From positions 2,914,001 to 2,978,000 of the forward strand of contig CAXXFH010000004.1 of NCBI GenBank assembly GCA_963677085.2: a stretch of DNA of 64,000 nt, read 5' to 3'. Shown piece by piece: positions 51,754-60,445 of the stretch (position 1 is its first letter; every line of letters begins with the position of its first letter). The DNA is from G963677085 sp963677085. GTDB lineage: Bacteria > Planctomycetota > Planctomycetia > Pirellulales > Thermoguttaceae. Below the pieces are notes generated by a model, which searched no databases, had not been told where the DNA came from, and saw nothing but the letters and a program-made list of their open reading frames with translations. The translations under genes and the position numbers were made by a program.

Positions 51754-52809
51754 ATGAGCGACGAACACACCAACAATTACCCCAAACTTCACAATGCTGC
51801 TTGGCCGGGCGTGGTCGGTAAAGGCGATGGGGGCGAACCACCCATTGCTCTCGACACGATGCTCGACCTGACCGCGGCCGCCGAATTCGAGGGCGTGAAG
51901 TTCGACGGCTTCGATCTGTTCCTCTTCGACCCTCACATCAACATTGACGGCACCGACGACGACATTTGCCAATTGGCCGAGAAGGCCCAGCAGCGAAACC
52001 TCGACATCGGCACCGTGGTTGCTCCGATCTGGCCGCCCACCGGTGGTGGCCCGGCCATGGGCAAACCGGCCGAACAGAAACAGTTCATCGAACAAGTTCG
52101 CAAGGGATGCCACGTGGCCATGCGGTTGCGCGAGTTGGGTGTGCGTCCGAACGGGGCCGTGCGAATCGATTCGGCCTCGGGCGTCGAGGCTTGGTACGAG
52201 GATCCCGAGGGCAACCAGAAAAAGATCGCTGAAACGTTCCGCGAGGCCTGTGCCATCGCCGAAGATTGCGGCGAGCGTCTGGCCGCCGAGGGCGAAATCT
52301 GCTGGGGTGGCATGCACAGTTGGCGCCGCATGGTGCAACTGCTGGAAATGGTCGACCGGCCCGACGTGCTGGGCTTTCAGGCCGATATGGCCCATACGCT
52401 GTTGTACTTGTTGGGCTACAACGCTCCGGAAGATGCCCTGTTGCCCGAGAATTTCGACTGGCACGATGAGGAACAGTTCGATGCGGCCTACAAGACGCTG
52501 ACCGACGCCCTGCGGCCCTGGACGATCGACTTCCACGTAGCCCAAAACGATGCCACGGTACATGGTTCGGGTTCGCACGACAAGACGGGTCGCCACTGTT
52601 TGGCCAACGACCCGAACGGCAAACTCGACATTGCCCGGCACGCCGGTTACTGGCTCCGCGACGGCAAGAGCGAACTTACCAAACGCATCCGCCACCTCTG
52701 CTGGGACGGTTGCATGTTCCCCAACGCCGTGATGATGAAACCCGACACCTGGAACAACATCCTGGCGGCGATGATTGCGGTGCGGGATGAGCATGGATGG
52801 CGAGAGTAA
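51754..52809 (+). CDS. sugar phosphate isomerase/epimerase-like TIM-barrel protein
   Basis: The 351-residue protein has a xylose-isomerase-like TIM-barrel pattern: FDGFDLFLFDPHIN, VVAPIWPPTGGG, GERLAAEGEICWGGMHSW (candidate metal Glu), VLGFQADMAHTL (candidate Asp), and TIDFHVAQNDATVHGSGSHDKTGRH (metal-binding His). The start ATG 51754 follows GAGGTTTCTTC. It works plausibly with the cupin and Gfo/Idh/MocA enzymes to isomerise a sugar or inositol derivative; the substrate is unknown. Confidence 0.85.
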   Translation: MSDEHTNNYPKLHNAAWPGVVGKGDGGEPPIALDTMLDLTAAAEFEGVKFDGFDLFLFDPHINIDGTDDDICQLAEKAQQRNLDIGTVVAPIWPPTGGGPAMGKPAEQKQFIEQVRKGCHVAMRLRELGVRPNGAVRIDSASGVEAWYEDPEGNQKKIAETFREACAIAEDCGERLAAEGEICWGGMHSWRRMVQLLEMVDRPDVLGFQADMAHTLLYLLGYNAPEDALLPENFDWHDEEQFDAAYKTLTDALRPWTIDFHVAQNDATVHGSGSHDKTGRHCLANDPNGKLDIARHAGYWLRDGKSELTKRIRHLCWDGCMFPNAVMMKPDTWNNILAAMIAVRDEHGWRE

Positions 52810-52810
52810 T

Positions 52811-52838
52811 TCGGAAGTCGGAGGTTGGAAGTCGGAAG
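52811..52838. repeat. GGAAGTCGG inverted repeat, left arm
   Basis: GGAAGTCGGAGGTTGGAAGT with a direct doubling of GGAAGTCGG. It pairs, with four mismatches over 23 nt, with the right arm at 53254-53278, so the pair brackets the four-helix-bundle gene. Confidence 0.82.
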
Positions 52839-52880
52839 GATGCTGATACGGACGGCGGTTTGTGAAGAAGGACGCATTTG

Positions 52881-53237
52881 ATGCGAATGCACGATCTGCG
52901 CGACCGGACAAAACAGTTTGCGTTGCGAATCGTCCGCATGAGCACGCAACTTCCGAAGACCTCAACAGCTCAGGTAATTGGAAAGCAAGTTCTGCGCTCG
53001 GGCACAAGTGTGGCGGCCAATCTCCGTGAGGCGTCTCGGGCGCGTTCCGACGCCGAGTTCGTCGCCAAACTTGGTATCGTGGAACAAGAATTGGACGAAA
53101 CCATGCTCTGGTTGGAGTTGCTTTCGGAAGGGAAAATCGTTTCGTCGGGAAGGCTCTCGCCGCTCCATAATGAAGCAGAGGAACTGCTGAAGATAGTTGT
53201 CGCTTCTATCAAGACAGCTCGTCGTCGGAAAACATGA
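52881..53237 (+). CDS. four-helix-bundle protein (S23/IVP family)
   Basis: The 118-residue protein starts at ATG 52881 (MRMHDLRDRTKQFALRI) after GAAGGA. It matches the S23 / intervening-sequence protein family: IGKQVLRSGTSVAANLREASRARSDAEF and LGIVEQELDETMLWLELL. The family was first seen in 23S rRNA intervening sequences and later found as dispersed genes; function unclear. Bracketed by GGAAGTCGG inverted repeats. Likely a mobile passenger in the sugar gene run. Confidence 0.9.
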   Translation: MRMHDLRDRTKQFALRIVRMSTQLPKTSTAQVIGKQVLRSGTSVAANLREASRARSDAEFVAKLGIVEQELDETMLWLELLSEGKIVSSGRLSPLHNEAEELLKIVVASIKTARRRKT

Positions 53238-53253
53238 GTTCGTCGTCGACTAT

Positions 53254-53278
53254 TGCCGACTTCCGATTTCCGACTTCT
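53254..53278. repeat. GGAAGTCGG inverted repeat, right arm
   Basis: The complement of TGCCGACTTCCGATTTCCGA matches the left arm at 52811-52838. It lies 17 nt after the four-helix-bundle stop. Confidence 0.82.
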
Positions 53279-53320
53279 ATAACACATGTCTGAACACCTT
53301 GATTGCGAAAGGACGAAATC

Positions 53321-54487
<1,167 letters not shown>

Positions 54488-54580
54488 GCGTGTCGTATGC
54501 TCCTTGGGGGCAAGCACACTCAAGGCATGGCAGCTTCAGCGGGCATGAGTTCAATTCGGCGGATTGGTTGGAAAGACGGG

Positions 54581-54610
54581 GGCCATGCTCACGCTTGCGT
54601 GGGCATGGCC
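54581..54610. repeat. palindrome GGCCATGCTCACGC-TT-GCGTGGGCATGGCC
   Basis: 14-nt arms with one G-T pair, CATGCCCACG family, in the 247-nt gap before scpB. The gap holds no gene. Confidence 0.88.
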
Positions 54611-54734
54611 CAAGATTCTGCCGAACCTGCCGACGCAACCGTCGAAATAACGCCCGCCACTCAGCGGTGGGGGGCTTTGAGGCCCTTGCCAACCGCCCTT
54701 GCCCCGTCGGGCGGTCCGGTCCTATAGTGCAGCC

Positions 54735-55499
54735 ATGAAGCCCAATGCGGAGTTTAAGCCCGAGGAGTCCCCGCAGGGGATCTCGCTCGACCAGTTGACC
54801 GAGGCCTTCGCCCAGGCGATGAGGATTGCCCCGCAGTCGCCGGCCACCGACGACGCGCCCGAGACGGCCGCGTCGGCAAACACGGCAACGACGGAGCAGG
54901 GCGGCACCGAAGCGGTGGCGGTCGCCGAATCGACGACTAGTGTCGATCTCGACGAGCAGCAGGGACAAATCTGTCCGGTCAGCCCGCTGACGATTCTCGA
55001 AGCCATGTTGTTCGTCGGCAACTGTGATAGTGCGCCCTTGTCGGCCCAGAAGATGGCCGACTTGATGCGCGGCGTCGAGGCGGACGAAATCCCCGACTTG
55101 GTGGCTCAGCTTAATGAGCGGTACTCGGCCAGCGGCTGTCCGTACTACATCGAGCGCGACGGTACGGCCTATCGCTTGGTGTTGCGCAAAGCGTTTCATT
55201 CGATCCGCAACCGGTTCTACGGTCGGGTTCGCGAGGCGCAACTGTCGCAGGCGGCCGTCGACATCCTGGCACTGGTGGCCTATCAGCAGCCGCTGACGGC
55301 CGACCAGTTAACCACGCTGCGTGGCCGTCCCAGTGGGGCCGTGTTGAGCCAATTGGTGCGGCGCGGGCTGTTGCGCATCGAACGCAAGCATGTCGACAAA
55401 CGGCGTATTACCCAATACTTCACGACCGATCGGTTTTTGGATGTCTTCGGGCTCGATAGTCTCGACGACCTTCCGCAGAGCGAAGAACTCGATCGATGA
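54735..55499 (+). CDS. scpB: segregation and condensation protein B
   Basis: ScpB dimers bind the kleisin ScpA in the Smc-ScpAB condensin complex. The start is ATG 54735 (MKPNAEFKPEE), giving 254 residues. A long acidic, Ala/Thr-rich N-terminus (about 1-85) precedes two winged-helix domains: ILEAMLFVGNCDSAPLSAQKMADLM near 90, and AQLSQAAVDILALVAYQQPLTADQL followed by RGRPSGAVLSQLVRRGLL and TTDRFLDVFGLDSLDDLP. The extra N-terminus is unusual. scpA is not in the window. Confidence 0.92.
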   Translation: MKPNAEFKPEESPQGISLDQLTEAFAQAMRIAPQSPATDDAPETAASANTATTEQGGTEAVAVAESTTSVDLDEQQGQICPVSPLTILEAMLFVGNCDSAPLSAQKMADLMRGVEADEIPDLVAQLNERYSASGCPYYIERDGTAYRLVLRKAFHSIRNRFYGRVREAQLSQAAVDILALVAYQQPLTADQLTTLRGRPSGAVLSQLVRRGLLRIERKHVDKRRITQYFTTDRFLDVFGLDSLDDLPQSEELDR

Positions 55500-56075
55500 A
55501 ACGGGCGAAAACGTCGAGCTCAGCCGGCCGGAATTGGGTTAAAATTCCTGTCCTCTGGGGGGTGCCTAAAGGCCGTTTGGTAAAGGGTTTTTTTAGGATT
55601 TTTTCGGCAAGTTGTTGTGAGTAAACGACTTGCGGCATCAAGGCAAATAAGCGCTGACGATGACTTCCCTGGTTGGTACAATGGGAGGCTCGTATGATAC
55701 GCTATCCGGTTCGAAACTGTACTGCTAACCCCAACGATTGTTGAGTTTTTCGCATAGACGAGCAACCAACGGGAGCGGTGCCTTGCTTGGGTGCGGCAGC
55801 ACCAGTTTGGCTGGCGGCCGGGCCGCCCTGTGAGGCTGGTGGTGTCGAGCGAGTGTGTTTGCCTGATCGGCGGAGCCCGACCAGTGCAGTTTTTAATGGA
55901 GACTGGCTAACAAGTCTTTTGGGTATAAGGCGGTACGTCGCGGTCGTTAGGTTACGATCGAGAGACAATTCCAAGGTCAGGCGGGCGGAAAAGGCCTGCT
56001 TGAACGTCTATCGAAGCGATTCTTTTGCTTTCGCCGCCGCCACGTGTTTCTTTCCTCGGAACAGACGCTTGCCGT
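55500..56075. other. intergenic region before rpe
   Basis: It contains a T-rich stretch (55575-55605, GGGTTTTTTTAGGATTTTTTC), a reverse type A element (55758-55828) and no supported gene. A promoter for rpe is likely at 55910-56060 but not clearly defined. Confidence 0.5.
55758..55828 (-). repeat. hairpin/GTTGGTCGC element, type A, reverse
   Basis: GGTGC-GGCA-GCACC (55790-55803); the motif CTCCCGTTGGTTGC lies on the minus strand at 55775-55762, at the usual 14-nt spacing. Confidence 0.87.
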
Positions 56076-56780
56076 ATGTCCATCGCGCCCGTTGTTGACA
56101 ATTTACGTAACGCCTTGCCCTTGATTGCCCCGTCGCTTCTGGCTTGCGACTTTGCGCGCTTGGCCGACGAGATTCGTCGCGTCGAAGACGCCGGCGCTCG
56201 GATATTGCATTTGGACATCATGGACGGCAACTTCGTACCCAACCTGAGTTTCGGGATTCCCGTGGTCGAGGCCGTGCGCCGGGTGACCGACTTGCCGCTG
56301 GACGTGCACCTGATGATCGACCGGCCGGGCCGCTATGTGAAACAGTTTCGCGAGGCGGGTGCCGACTTGCTGACCATCCACATCGAGGCCGTACCGCAGC
56401 CGCAGGAATTACTCGAAGAGATCAAAGATTTGGGGGCCGCTGCCGGAATATCACTAAACCCCCCGACTCCGCTCGACACGCTGACCGAATGTCTGCCGTA
56501 TTGCGATTTGGTGTTGGTGATGAGCGTGATGCCGGGTTTCGGTGGGCAGCAATTCGATCCGGTTGCCCTGGAAAAACTTGAACAGTTGCGGGCGATGGCC
56601 CGTCCGGAAACCCTGCTGTCGGTCGACGGGGGGGTGAACCTTCAAACCGTCGGTCCGTGTGCCGCCGCCGGTGCCGATCTGTTCGTCGCTGGTTCGGCGT
56701 TGTTTGGCCAAGATGATGTAGCCGCCTTCATCCAACAGATGATCGCCTCGGCGAAAGAGGCCGTGGATACAAGCGTTTGA
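56076..56780 (+). CDS. rpe: ribulose-phosphate 3-epimerase
   Basis: Rpe interconverts ribulose-5-phosphate and xylulose-5-phosphate in the pentose phosphate pathway. The start is ATG 56076 (MSIAPVVDNL), giving 234 residues. TIM-barrel residues are visible: APSLLACDF (Ser), ILHLDIMDGNFVPN (His and Asp metal ligands), LDVHLMI (His), MSVMPGFGGQQF, and LLSVDGGVN (catalytic Asp). Phosphate loop: AGSALFG. The N-terminus is about ten residues longer than usual. Confidence 0.96.
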   Translation: MSIAPVVDNLRNALPLIAPSLLACDFARLADEIRRVEDAGARILHLDIMDGNFVPNLSFGIPVVEAVRRVTDLPLDVHLMIDRPGRYVKQFREAGADLLTIHIEAVPQPQELLEEIKDLGAAAGISLNPPTPLDTLTECLPYCDLVLVMSVMPGFGGQQFDPVALEKLEQLRAMARPETLLSVDGGVNLQTVGPCAAAGADLFVAGSALFGQDDVAAFIQQMIASAKEAVDTSV

Positions 56781-56935
56781 TGCGATATGTAGCGGGTTGA
56801 TAGCAACGTGGGGCCCTTTGGCGTTAGTCAGAGATGACGCTGCCCAGAGACAGAGACATGGAATATGGGACACAGGGTATCCTCACATTACGAACGGCCG
56901 TCGCCGTTACCTTTTGGAGTTAAACCGATTCAGTC

Positions 56936-57517
56936 ATGCTGAAGATTGCGTTGATTCGTCCTGGAACCACCGACTACGACCAGCAGCAGCGCATCCAGGG
57001 TGCGCTTGACGTTCCCTTGAATGAGCAGGGCAACGACGAAGTTGCCCAACTGGTCGACGATCTCTACGACGTTGGTCTGGAGACGATTTATTCGCCGGCC
57101 AGTGAGCCGGCCCAGCAAACGGCGGTTACCATCGCCAAGCGACTTGGCATCCGCCATCGCAAACTCGATCGGATGCAGAATCTCGACCACGGACTGTGGC
57201 AGGGCATGCTGGTCGAGGATGTCCGCCAGAAACAGCCCAAGGTCTACCGGCAATGGCAGGAACAGCCGGAAAACGTTTGTCCGCCCGAGGGCGAAATGCT
57301 TGCCGAAGCCAAGCAGCGGGTCCGCAACGCGCTGACCAAACTGCTCAAGCGGCACAAGGAGGGCCTCATCGGGTTGGTTGTGCCCGAACCGTTGGCCAGC
57401 GTGGTGCGCCACGTGATCCGTGAGGAGGAACTGGGCGACCTTTGGCAAGCCAGCCGTGCGTGTGGTAATTGGGAGATTCTCGAAGTGACGCCGGACAAGG
57501 TCCTGGCGCATTTGTAA
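56936..57517 (+). CDS. histidine-phosphatase-fold protein lacking catalytic histidines
   Basis: The 193-residue protein aligns with the phosphoglycerate mutase / histidine phosphatase family. It has LIRPGTTDYDQQQRIQGALDVPLNEQG, then SPASEPAQQTAVTIAKRL and LDHGLWQGM. The catalytic RHG is RPG (Arg8-Pro9-Gly10). The usual Arg of SxxxRAxxTA is Glu57. The second catalytic His (VxHG) is Pro150 in LVVPEPLAS. It is therefore very unlikely to be a phosphatase; a binding or regulatory role is inferred. It follows rpe by 155 nt and precedes accD by 308 nt. Confidence 0.85.
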   Translation: MLKIALIRPGTTDYDQQQRIQGALDVPLNEQGNDEVAQLVDDLYDVGLETIYSPASEPAQQTAVTIAKRLGIRHRKLDRMQNLDHGLWQGMLVEDVRQKQPKVYRQWQEQPENVCPPEGEMLAEAKQRVRNALTKLLKRHKEGLIGLVVPEPLASVVRHVIREEELGDLWQASRACGNWEILEVTPDKVLAHL

Positions 57518-57825
57518 TCTACCCTCGCACGCAAGCGGGAGGGTGGCGGCGCAGCCGCCGGGCAAGGGCGGTTTGCTGTCGAGAAGGTGTTGGTTCTTAA
57601 AGGCGATTTCACAACCCGGCCTCGGGTTCGTACGCCCGCCGAATGAATACCTCACTAATCCCCTTGCTACCCGTCCCCTCTCTCGAAGGGAGAAGGGAGA
57701 TTTGTAAAAAGCGGCCTGAGAGGTTGACCGATATACGGTAGATACGGCAAACTCGTTAAATGCGGTCCGATCGTTGCGGACCGTCCCCAATCAGTGGACC
57801 CTCGCAAGGACCGAGAGATCACGTC
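57518..57825. other. intergenic region with GGCGGCGCAGCCGCC element
   Basis: A palindromic unit at 57520-57580 (CCCTCGCACGCAAGCGGGAGGG, then GGCGGCGCAGCCGCC) is followed by GGTGTTGGTTCTT. It matches 59562-59640. The rest may hold the accD promoter. Confidence 0.7.
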
Positions 57826-58677
57826 ATGCCCGTTAGCAAACCTGACCCCGCCAGTTGGAAGGCCATCGCCAAACGCCCCAAACGGGGAGTGCCCGAGGGG
57901 CTGTGGAAACGGTGTCCCGGTTGCCAAGCGACCATCTTTCGCAAAGAGGCCGAAAAACGCCTCGGTGTTTGCCCCGAATGCGACTACCACTGGTACGTAC
58001 CGGCGCGCGAGCGGATTCGCCAACTTTTCGACGAAGGCACTTTCGAGGAGTGGGATGGCAACCTTGAACCGGCCGATCCGCTCGAGTTTCAGGACAAACG
58101 TCCTTACCGCGACCGCCTGAAGGTCGAACAACAACGCACGGGACTGAAAGACGCAGCCATCGTTGGCACCGGCATGATCCGTGCCCGGCGCGTGGCCTTC
58201 GGCGTGACCGACTCGGCGTTCATCATGGGCAGCATGGGATCGGTGGTTGGCGAAAAGCTCACCCGAGCCATCGAACGGGCGACCGAACGACAGTTGCCGC
58301 TGATTATTGTCTCGGGCAGCGGTGGCGGTGCTCGAATGCACGAAGGCATGTATTCGCTAATGCAGATGGCCAAGGTCTCGGCCGCACTGGCCCGTTTCGA
58401 CCAGGCCGGTGGGCTGTTCATCTCGGTGCTGACTAACCCCACTATGGGTGGTGTTGCGGCCAGCTTTGCCTCGTTGGGCGACGTGGTCTTTGCTGAACCG
58501 AAGGCGCTGATCGGGTTTGCCGGTCCACGAACCATCAAGGCCACGATCCGCATCGAGTTGCCCAAGGGCTTCCAGACGAGCGAATTCCTCCTGGAACACG
58601 GCTTCATCGATCGCATCGTTCCCCGTATGGAACTGCAAAGCGAGATTGCCCGGGCTATCGACTACTGCGGGAAGTGA
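57826..58677 (+). CDS. accD: acetyl-CoA carboxylase carboxyltransferase subunit beta
   Basis: AccD with AccA transfers carboxyl from biotin to acetyl-CoA, the first step of fatty acid synthesis. The start is ATG 57826 (MPVSKPDPASW), giving 283 residues. A zinc ribbon (Cys30, Cys33, Cys49, Cys52 in KRCPGC and GVCPEC) is followed by the carboxyltransferase crotonase fold. Visible motifs include FIMGSMGSVVGEKLTRA, SGSGGGARMHEG, PTMGGVAASFA and IGFAGPRTIKATI. accA is not in the window. The kinase gene starts 10 nt after the stop. Confidence 0.96.
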   Translation: MPVSKPDPASWKAIAKRPKRGVPEGLWKRCPGCQATIFRKEAEKRLGVCPECDYHWYVPARERIRQLFDEGTFEEWDGNLEPADPLEFQDKRPYRDRLKVEQQRTGLKDAAIVGTGMIRARRVAFGVTDSAFIMGSMGSVVGEKLTRAIERATERQLPLIIVSGSGGGARMHEGMYSLMQMAKVSAALARFDQAGGLFISVLTNPTMGGVAASFASLGDVVFAEPKALIGFAGPRTIKATIRIELPKGFQTSEFLLEHGFIDRIVPRMELQSEIARAIDYCGK

Positions 58678-58687
58678 GCGGCTTGGC

Positions 58688-59560
58688 ATGGGTCTTATCA
58701 GCAACCTGAAGTCGTTGATTCCCGGCGGCCGATTGGACGTGTCCAAGCGATTTGCCCTGCAGCGCGAGGCCATCTCGGGAACGATGTCGAAGTTCTACAT
58801 GGCCCGCGACCTGCGCAACAACGAAGTGGTCGGGCTGAAGGTTCTCGATCCCAAAAAGACGGCCTTTTTGGAATCTCGCTTCAAGGGGCTCAAAAAGCCC
58901 TGCGAAGGCGAAATCGCTATTCAGATGAACCACCCTCGGATCGTCAAAACGTTGGAATATGGGATGACGGTCGGCGGCGAACAGTATCTGGTGATGGAGT
59001 TTATCGACGGTCCCGGTGTGAACTCGCTGCTGGTCGGCAGCAATCCGTATCTCGACGGCCGGCGGGTACGGTTTATTCGGCAGGCCGCTGAGGCGTTGGC
59101 GATGGTCCACAAAACGGGCTTCATCCATCGCGACGTCTGCCCACGAAACCTGATTCTCACCCCCGATCGCGAGAACCTGAAGCTGATCGACTTCGGCCTC
59201 ACCGTTCCCGCCACGCCGGCGTTCATGCAGCCGGGCAATCGCACGGGAACGCCCAACTACATGGCTCCCGAATTAGTGCGCCGCCGTGCCACCGACCAGC
59301 GACTCGACGTGTTTGCCTTTGGCGTGACGGCGTTCGAGATCTGCGCCAGCCAGTTGCCTTGGCAATCGGGCGAGACGGGCATGGCCGCGATGAGTCACGA
59401 TACAGAGCCCACCGACATCCGCACGCTTCGTCCGGCAATCCATCCCAAGCTGGCGGACGCCATCCACGCCTGCATCGAGCCGAATTTGAACAAACGCTGC
59501 AAATCGATGGACCGATTCCTGCAGATGATCGCGGGCGTGGATTATGAGGACGTGGAGTAG
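58688..59560 (+). CDS. atypical Ser/Thr protein kinase
   Basis: The start is ATG 58688 (MGLISNLKSLIPGG), giving 290 residues, 10 nt after accD. The kinase fold is seen: ATP Lys in VVGLKVLDPK, hinge EFIDGPG, HRDVCPRN, DFGL, and GTPNYMAPELVRR with RLDVFAFGVTAFE. The glycine loop is glycine-poor (REAISGTMSKFYMAR), and the catalytic-loop Lys of HRDxK is Cys. The HRDxCPRN form is known to me in planctomycete kinases, so activity is possible. No membrane helix. Coupling with accD suggests cotranscription. Confidence 0.88.
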   Translation: MGLISNLKSLIPGGRLDVSKRFALQREAISGTMSKFYMARDLRNNEVVGLKVLDPKKTAFLESRFKGLKKPCEGEIAIQMNHPRIVKTLEYGMTVGGEQYLVMEFIDGPGVNSLLVGSNPYLDGRRVRFIRQAAEALAMVHKTGFIHRDVCPRNLILTPDRENLKLIDFGLTVPATPAFMQPGNRTGTPNYMAPELVRRRATDQRLDVFAFGVTAFEICASQLPWQSGETGMAAMSHDTEPTDIRTLRPAIHPKLADAIHACIEPNLNKRCKSMDRFLQMIAGVDYEDVE

Positions 59561-59561
59561 C

Positions 59562-59640
59562 GTACCCTCTCCCGCTCGGCTGGAGAGGGTGGCGGCGCAG
59601 CCGCCGGGTGAGGGCGGTTCGCAGCGGAGAGGGTGTTGGT
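59562..59640. repeat. palindromic element, CCCTCTCC with GGCGGCGCAGCCGCC
   Basis: CCCTCTCCCGC...GGAGAGGG, then GGCGGCGCAGCCGCC, GGTGAGGGC and GGGTGTTGGTT. It aligns with 57520-57600. Confidence 0.88.
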
Positions 59641-59789
59641 TTCAAGAAAACCCTTGTCGCATCGCCCCCCCCTTTTTCGGTGGGAAAGCGGAGGCGAGTT
59701 TTGCCAGCGTGATACGCTTGCAGCGATCAACGGGCCACCGTATACTGATTGGTTTCCCGAACCTGGCCGCTGCCTTGTGGGACCTTCGC

Positions 59790-60140
59790 GTGGCACGCCC
59801 CGGCAAGACCGAACCGCTGGAGATCGTCGGCGCTGTGGGCCGCAAGGCCGGCACGGCTCCTGAGATCCTCACGCCGGTCGACCGCAAGGGGTACGAGCAG
59901 TCCATGCACGAGCGATCGTTGCGCGTGCAGATCACCCCGTGGGGAGCGTTTGCCGCGGGGGCCGTAGTGGTGGCTGCATCGGCGCTGGCGTGGGCGTTGG
60001 GTCGCAGCACGTCTCAGGCAACCAGAAGCGAAAATATCCCGGCGGAGTCGGTCGAAGAACTACACCGATTACCGCCGATACCCTACGAAGATGTACTGGT
60101 CGATCGCGGGCGATTGGAAACCCCACCGCACGACCTCTAA
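59790..60140 (+). CDS. hypothetical single-helix membrane protein
   Basis: The start is uncertain. From the GTG at 59790 the frame has strong G/C third positions (MARPGKTEPLEIVGAVGRK...), while upstream it runs through a repeat. This gives 116 residues with one transmembrane helix (about 47-67, WGAFAAGAVVVAASALAWALG) and a C-terminal PPIPYEDVLVDRG tail. The ATG at 59904 is an alternative. No family is known to me. Located 28 nt before the small basic protein gene, so possibly cotranscribed. Confidence 0.55.
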   Translation: MARPGKTEPLEIVGAVGRKAGTAPEILTPVDRKGYEQSMHERSLRVQITPWGAFAAGAVVVAASALAWALGRSTSQATRSENIPAESVEELHRLPPIPYEDVLVDRGRLETPPHDL

Positions 60141-60167
60141 CGAGCCAACGTCGAGGAGATTGCGATC

Positions 60168-60392
60168 ATGACAATGGACAAAAGCCTCCGGGTGCAGCGT
60201 GGTCTGGCCCGTGCCCGAAGTGTGCTGACCCGCGCCGAACGCATCGAGCGGCTCAAAGCGGCCGACCGCTGGGAAGAAGGCGATAGCCCCGTAGGGCTGG
60301 CCAAAGTGCGCGTCTACAAGCTCAGCATGAAGAAGAAAAAGAAGAAGAAGGGTCCTGAAGAGGAAGAAGAAACTCCCAAGAAGAAGAAATAG
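60168..60392 (+). CDS. small basic protein, Chlamydiae/Verrucomicrobia/Planctomycetes type
   Basis: The 74-residue protein starts MTMDKSLRVQRGLARARSVLTRAERIERLKAADRW, the signature of the TIGR04137 small basic protein of this superphylum, thought to be ribosome-associated by name but unproven. The body ends at KVRVYKLS (about 52). A tail of charge blocks then follows: MKKKKKKKG, PEEEEETP, KKKK. The ATG follows GAGGAGATTGCGATC. Confidence 0.9.
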   Translation: MTMDKSLRVQRGLARARSVLTRAERIERLKAADRWEEGDSPVGLAKVRVYKLSMKKKKKKKGPEEEEETPKKKK

Positions 60393-60445
60393 CGGCTGGT
60401 TGGGGTGCGTTCCTCCGATGGCGTGCCGCTTCGACGAGGCCTCCC

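Noticed and set aside
60320..60392. Frameshift or sequencing error in the A-rich Lys/Glu tail
   Set aside because: The frame stays open to a normal stop and the runs are made of mixed AAG/AAA and GAG/GAA codons.
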